From Roseburia sp. (GTDB taxonomy: Bacteria > Bacillota > Clostridia > Lachnospirales > Lachnospiraceae): 14,856 nucleotides of DNA. Location: the NCBI GenBank assembly GCA_017626625.1, contig JAGAIK010000298.1, positions 1 to 14,856 of the forward strand. The letters are read 5' to 3'. The position numbers and the translations under genes were made by a program. Positions within the stretch are counted from its first letter, which is position 1; the number at the start of each line of letters is the position of its first letter. The notes beneath the pieces are model-generated. The model ran no database searches, had not been told where the DNA came from, and was given only the letters and a program-made list of their open reading frames with translations. This document shows, in pieces, positions 13,016-14,856 of the stretch.

Positions 13016-14023
13016 CCCGCAGGCGCCGTCAATGTCCCTGCCCATCTCCCGGCGCACCGTCACATTGATTCCCTTTTTCTCAAGCCTCTCCTGAAAGCTC
13101 CAGACAGCGCCTCTGTCCGGCTGTACATAGGAGCGCTCCTTGATGGGATTCACCGGAATGAGGTTTACGTGACAGTTCATGCCCCGAATCAGTTTTGCTA
13201 ACTGCTCCGCATCCGCCTCGGTGTCATTTACCCCGGCAACCAGGCTGTACTCAAAGCTCACCCGCCGCCCGGTCTGTTCAAAATAATACCGGCATGCCTC
13301 AATCACCTCATGAATCTCATATTTATTCGCCACCGGCATCAGTTCTAACCGTTTCTCCTGGGTGGAAGCGTGCAGGGATAACGCCAGGGTAATCTGAAGC
13401 TTCCGCTCCGCTAACTCCCGCATTTTCGGCACAATTCCGCAGGTAGATACCGTCAGATTCCTCTGGCTGATGTGCAGTCCGTTTTCATCCGTCAAAAGCT
13501 CGATAAATTTTAACAGGTTATCAAAATTATCCATAGGCTCCCCGGTACCCATCACCACCACATTGGAAATCCGCTCCCCGATATCCTTTCCTATCTGGTA
13601 AATCTGGTCAATCATCTCCGAGGGAGTAAGCCCCCGCACCAGCCCGTCTAAGGTGGAGGCGCAAAAGCGGCAGCCCATCCGGCAGCCCACCTGGGAGGAA
13701 ATACAGACGGAATTGCCATGTTTATATTTCATCAGGACACTTTCGATGACATTGCCGTCAGCGAGTAGGAATAAGTATTTTCTGGTGCCGTCGATTTTTG
13801 AAATCTGCACCGCCTCTTTTTTCAGACTGACCAGAACGCAATTCTGATTCAGCTTTTCTATCAGTGCCTTGGAGAGGTTCGTCATTTCCTCAAAAGAAGA
13901 AACCTGCTTTTCGTGCAGCCACTGGTACACCTGCCTTGCCCGGAAGCTTTTTTCTCCCAGCTCTTCCATATAAATTTTCAGTTCCGCCAAATTCATGGAC
14001 TTAATATCTGTTTTTTCCTTCAA
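12986..14023 (-). CDS. rlmN: Dual-specificity 23S rRNA/tRNA adenine-C2 methyltransferase RlmN
   Basis: A 345-aa radical-SAM enzyme that makes 2-methyladenosine at 23S rRNA position 2503 and, in some bacteria, tRNA position 37. The [4Fe-4S] ligands are Cys114, Cys118 and Cys121 in GCRMGCRFC. GTGEPMDN (159-166) and TVSTCGIVPKM (191-201) bind SAM. The methyl-carrying Cys335 lies in DGACGQL near the C-terminus. Cfr-type specificity is unlikely because the whole sequence reads as RlmN. The start is a TTG at 14023 with GAGGA 8 nt upstream; the first in-frame ATG is nine codons later and has no Shine-Dalgarno at workable distance. It begins 3 bp after the rsmB stop. The stop lies in the second unit of a small tandem duplication, so the last two residues (Gly-Asn) come from the repeat. 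Confidence 0.97.
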   Translation of the reverse strand: MKEKTDIKSMNLAELKIYMEELGEKSFRARQVYQWLHEKQVSSFEEMTNLSKALIEKLNQNCVLVSLKKEAVQISKIDGTRKYLFLLADGNVIESVLMKYKHGNSVCISSQVGCRMGCRFCASTLDGLVRGLTPSEMIDQIYQIGKDIGERISNVVVMGTGEPMDNFDNLLKFIELLTDENGLHISQRNLTVSTCGIVPKMRELAERKLQITLALSLHASTQEKRLELMPVANKYEIHEVIEACRYYFEQTGRRVSFEYSLVAGVNDTEADAEQLAKLIRGMNCHVNLIPVNPIKERSYVQPDRGAVWSFQERLEKKGINVTVRREMGRDIDGACGQLRRKYAGN

Positions 14024-14036
14024 TTCCTAATTCCTC
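14021..14036 (-). promoter_or_regulatory. Shine-Dalgarno and TTG start of rlmN
   Basis: GAGGA on the minus strand (14032-14036) lies 8 nt before TTG (14021-14023), within the end of rsmB. The next in-frame ATG (13994-13996) has only AAGGA about 19 nt away. Confidence 0.7.
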
Positions 14037-14856
14037 ACAAATTTCGCAATAAAGAATCCGTCCCCTAAATGCTCTTTTGGAAATATCTGGTGCATTTCCT
14101 CTAACACAAATTCCGGGTGGTTATCCACAAACCACTGTACATTTTCCTCGTTTTCTCCACGGTGAATGGTACAGGTGGAGTAGATAAGGGTGCCGCCTTT
14201 CTTCACATAAGGGAAGACGGTATCTAATATCTTCCGCTGCAGCAGCACTAATTCCTGCTGCTGTTTGCTGCTCATTTTATACTTGATATCCGTCTTTTTT
14301 CTTAAAACCCCAAGACCGGAACAAGGCAAATCTGCTATCAGGACATCCGCCTTTTCCACATCTTCCTCCGAAAATACCGTGGCATCCCTGCACACTGCCC
14401 TGATGTTTGAAAGCTGGTGCCTTGCAATATTTTCCTCTATCATCGCCACCTTCGTTTCCGTCAAATCCCTGGCTTCCACCATTCCGGTGCCCTTCATTTT
14501 CTCTGCCAGATGAATGCTTTTTCCTCCCGGGGCACTGCAGACGTCTATCACGTAACTGCCCTCTTTTACCGCCGCTAATTCCGCCACCATCATGGAACTG
14601 ATATCCTGTACATAAAACAATCCTTCCCGAAAAGACGGCAAGGCATTCAAATAATCAAAACCGGAAATGGCAAAGGCGTAGGTAAGCTGCGGATAAAGCT
14701 CCGTATCCACAGGCTCCACCGTCACTCCCTCTGCCACCAGGCGCTCCTTTAGCTTCTCCGGCGTGGTTTTTAAAAGATTCGTGCGTACCGTAAGGGGCGC
14801 CTCCTGCAAAAAAGCCTCCGCCGTTTCTCTGGTCTGCCGGATTCCGTAATGTTCTA
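14027..14856 (-). CDS. rsmB: 16S rRNA (cytosine(967)-C(5))-methyltransferase RsmB, partial
   Basis: The 5' end is outside the window: the frame stays open to the last base, and codons upstream of the first possible internal start (a TTG at 14809) still read like RsmB (HYGIRQTRETAEAFLQEAPL), so that TTG is not the start. The visible 276 residues hold the linker with NALPSFREGLFYVQDISSMM, the SAM-binding motif DVCSAPGGKSIHLAEKM, and the two catalytic-cysteine motifs of m5C RNA methyltransferases, DLPCSGLGVLRKKTDIKY and YSTCTIHRGENE. The N-terminal NusB-like RNA-binding domain would be upstream. RsmB methylates cytosine 967 of 16S rRNA. It is followed after 3 bp by rlmN; in B. subtilis it is preceded by priA-def-fmt, which would be expected just outside the window. 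Confidence 0.96.
   Translation of the reverse strand, partial: EHYGIRQTRETAEAFLQEAPLTVRTNLLKTTPEKLKERLVAEGVTVEPVDTELYPQLTYAFAISGFDYLNALPSFREGLFYVQDISSMMVAELAAVKEGSYVIDVCSAPGGKSIHLAEKMKGTGMVEARDLTETKVAMIEENIARHQLSNIRAVCRDATVFSEEDVEKADVLIADLPCSGLGVLRKKTDIKYKMSSKQQQELVLLQRKILDTVFPYVKKGGTLIYSTCTIHRGENEENVQWFVDNHPEFVLEEMHQIFPKEHLGDGFFIAKFVRN

Overview
The window looks like a chromosomal core region of an endospore-forming member of the Bacillota, most likely Lachnospiraceae or a close clostridial relative. The grounds are the gene families and their order, the Gram-positive Shine-Dalgarno sequences, the presence of a YlmC/YmxH-family sporulation protein and a SpoVB-like flippase, and the cluster rsmB-rlmN-prpC-prkC-rsgA-rpe-thiN, which has the same order in Bacillus subtilis. 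The assignment is inferred from protein character; no database search was possible. I see no tRNA, rRNA, CRISPR array, transposase, prophage or integrase.

Layout. (1) 84-2645: a cysteine desulfurase on the minus strand diverges from a SpoVB/MurJ-type flippase on the plus strand that starts with TTG. (2) 2646-2843: between the convergent flippase gene and efp there is a two-sided terminator hairpin. A small reading frame with a good Shine-Dalgarno sequence runs straight through it. (3) 2844-4455: efp (minus) and an AIM24-family gene (plus) diverge from a 301-base pyrimidine-rich region that carries one strong promoter for each and short repeated motifs. (4) 4456-4635: a perfect 16-bp inverted repeat, probably the terminator of the next unit. 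(5) 4636-7575, all minus: ychF, ylmC-like, nrdR, yqeG, rpiB. ychF and nrdR each have a near-consensus sigma-A promoter. (6) 7672-14856, all minus: rsmB (cut by the window end), rlmN, prpC, a PASTA kinase (prkC), rsgA, rpe and thiN. They are tightly packed apart from a 149-bp gap before prpC, where an additional promoter is possible.

How the genes fit together. The large minus-strand cluster joins ribosome modification and assembly (RsmB, RlmN, RsgA) to the PrpC/PrkC phosphatase-kinase pair that senses cell-wall fragments, with Rpe and ThiN as metabolic passengers. EF-P adds another translation function and YchF is a ribosome-associated ATPase. Rpe and RpiB are both enzymes of the non-oxidative pentose phosphate pathway. 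NrdR is the repressor of ribonucleotide reductase genes, none of which lie in the window.

On novelty: almost everything is conserved housekeeping sequence, and I do not see a new multi-gene system. The places that best reward a second look are small: the reading frame with a terminator inside it after the flippase gene, a tandem micro-duplication across the rlmN stop codon, the repeated motifs and leader hairpin in front of the AIM24-family gene, and a leader hairpin between the ychF promoter and its start codon.
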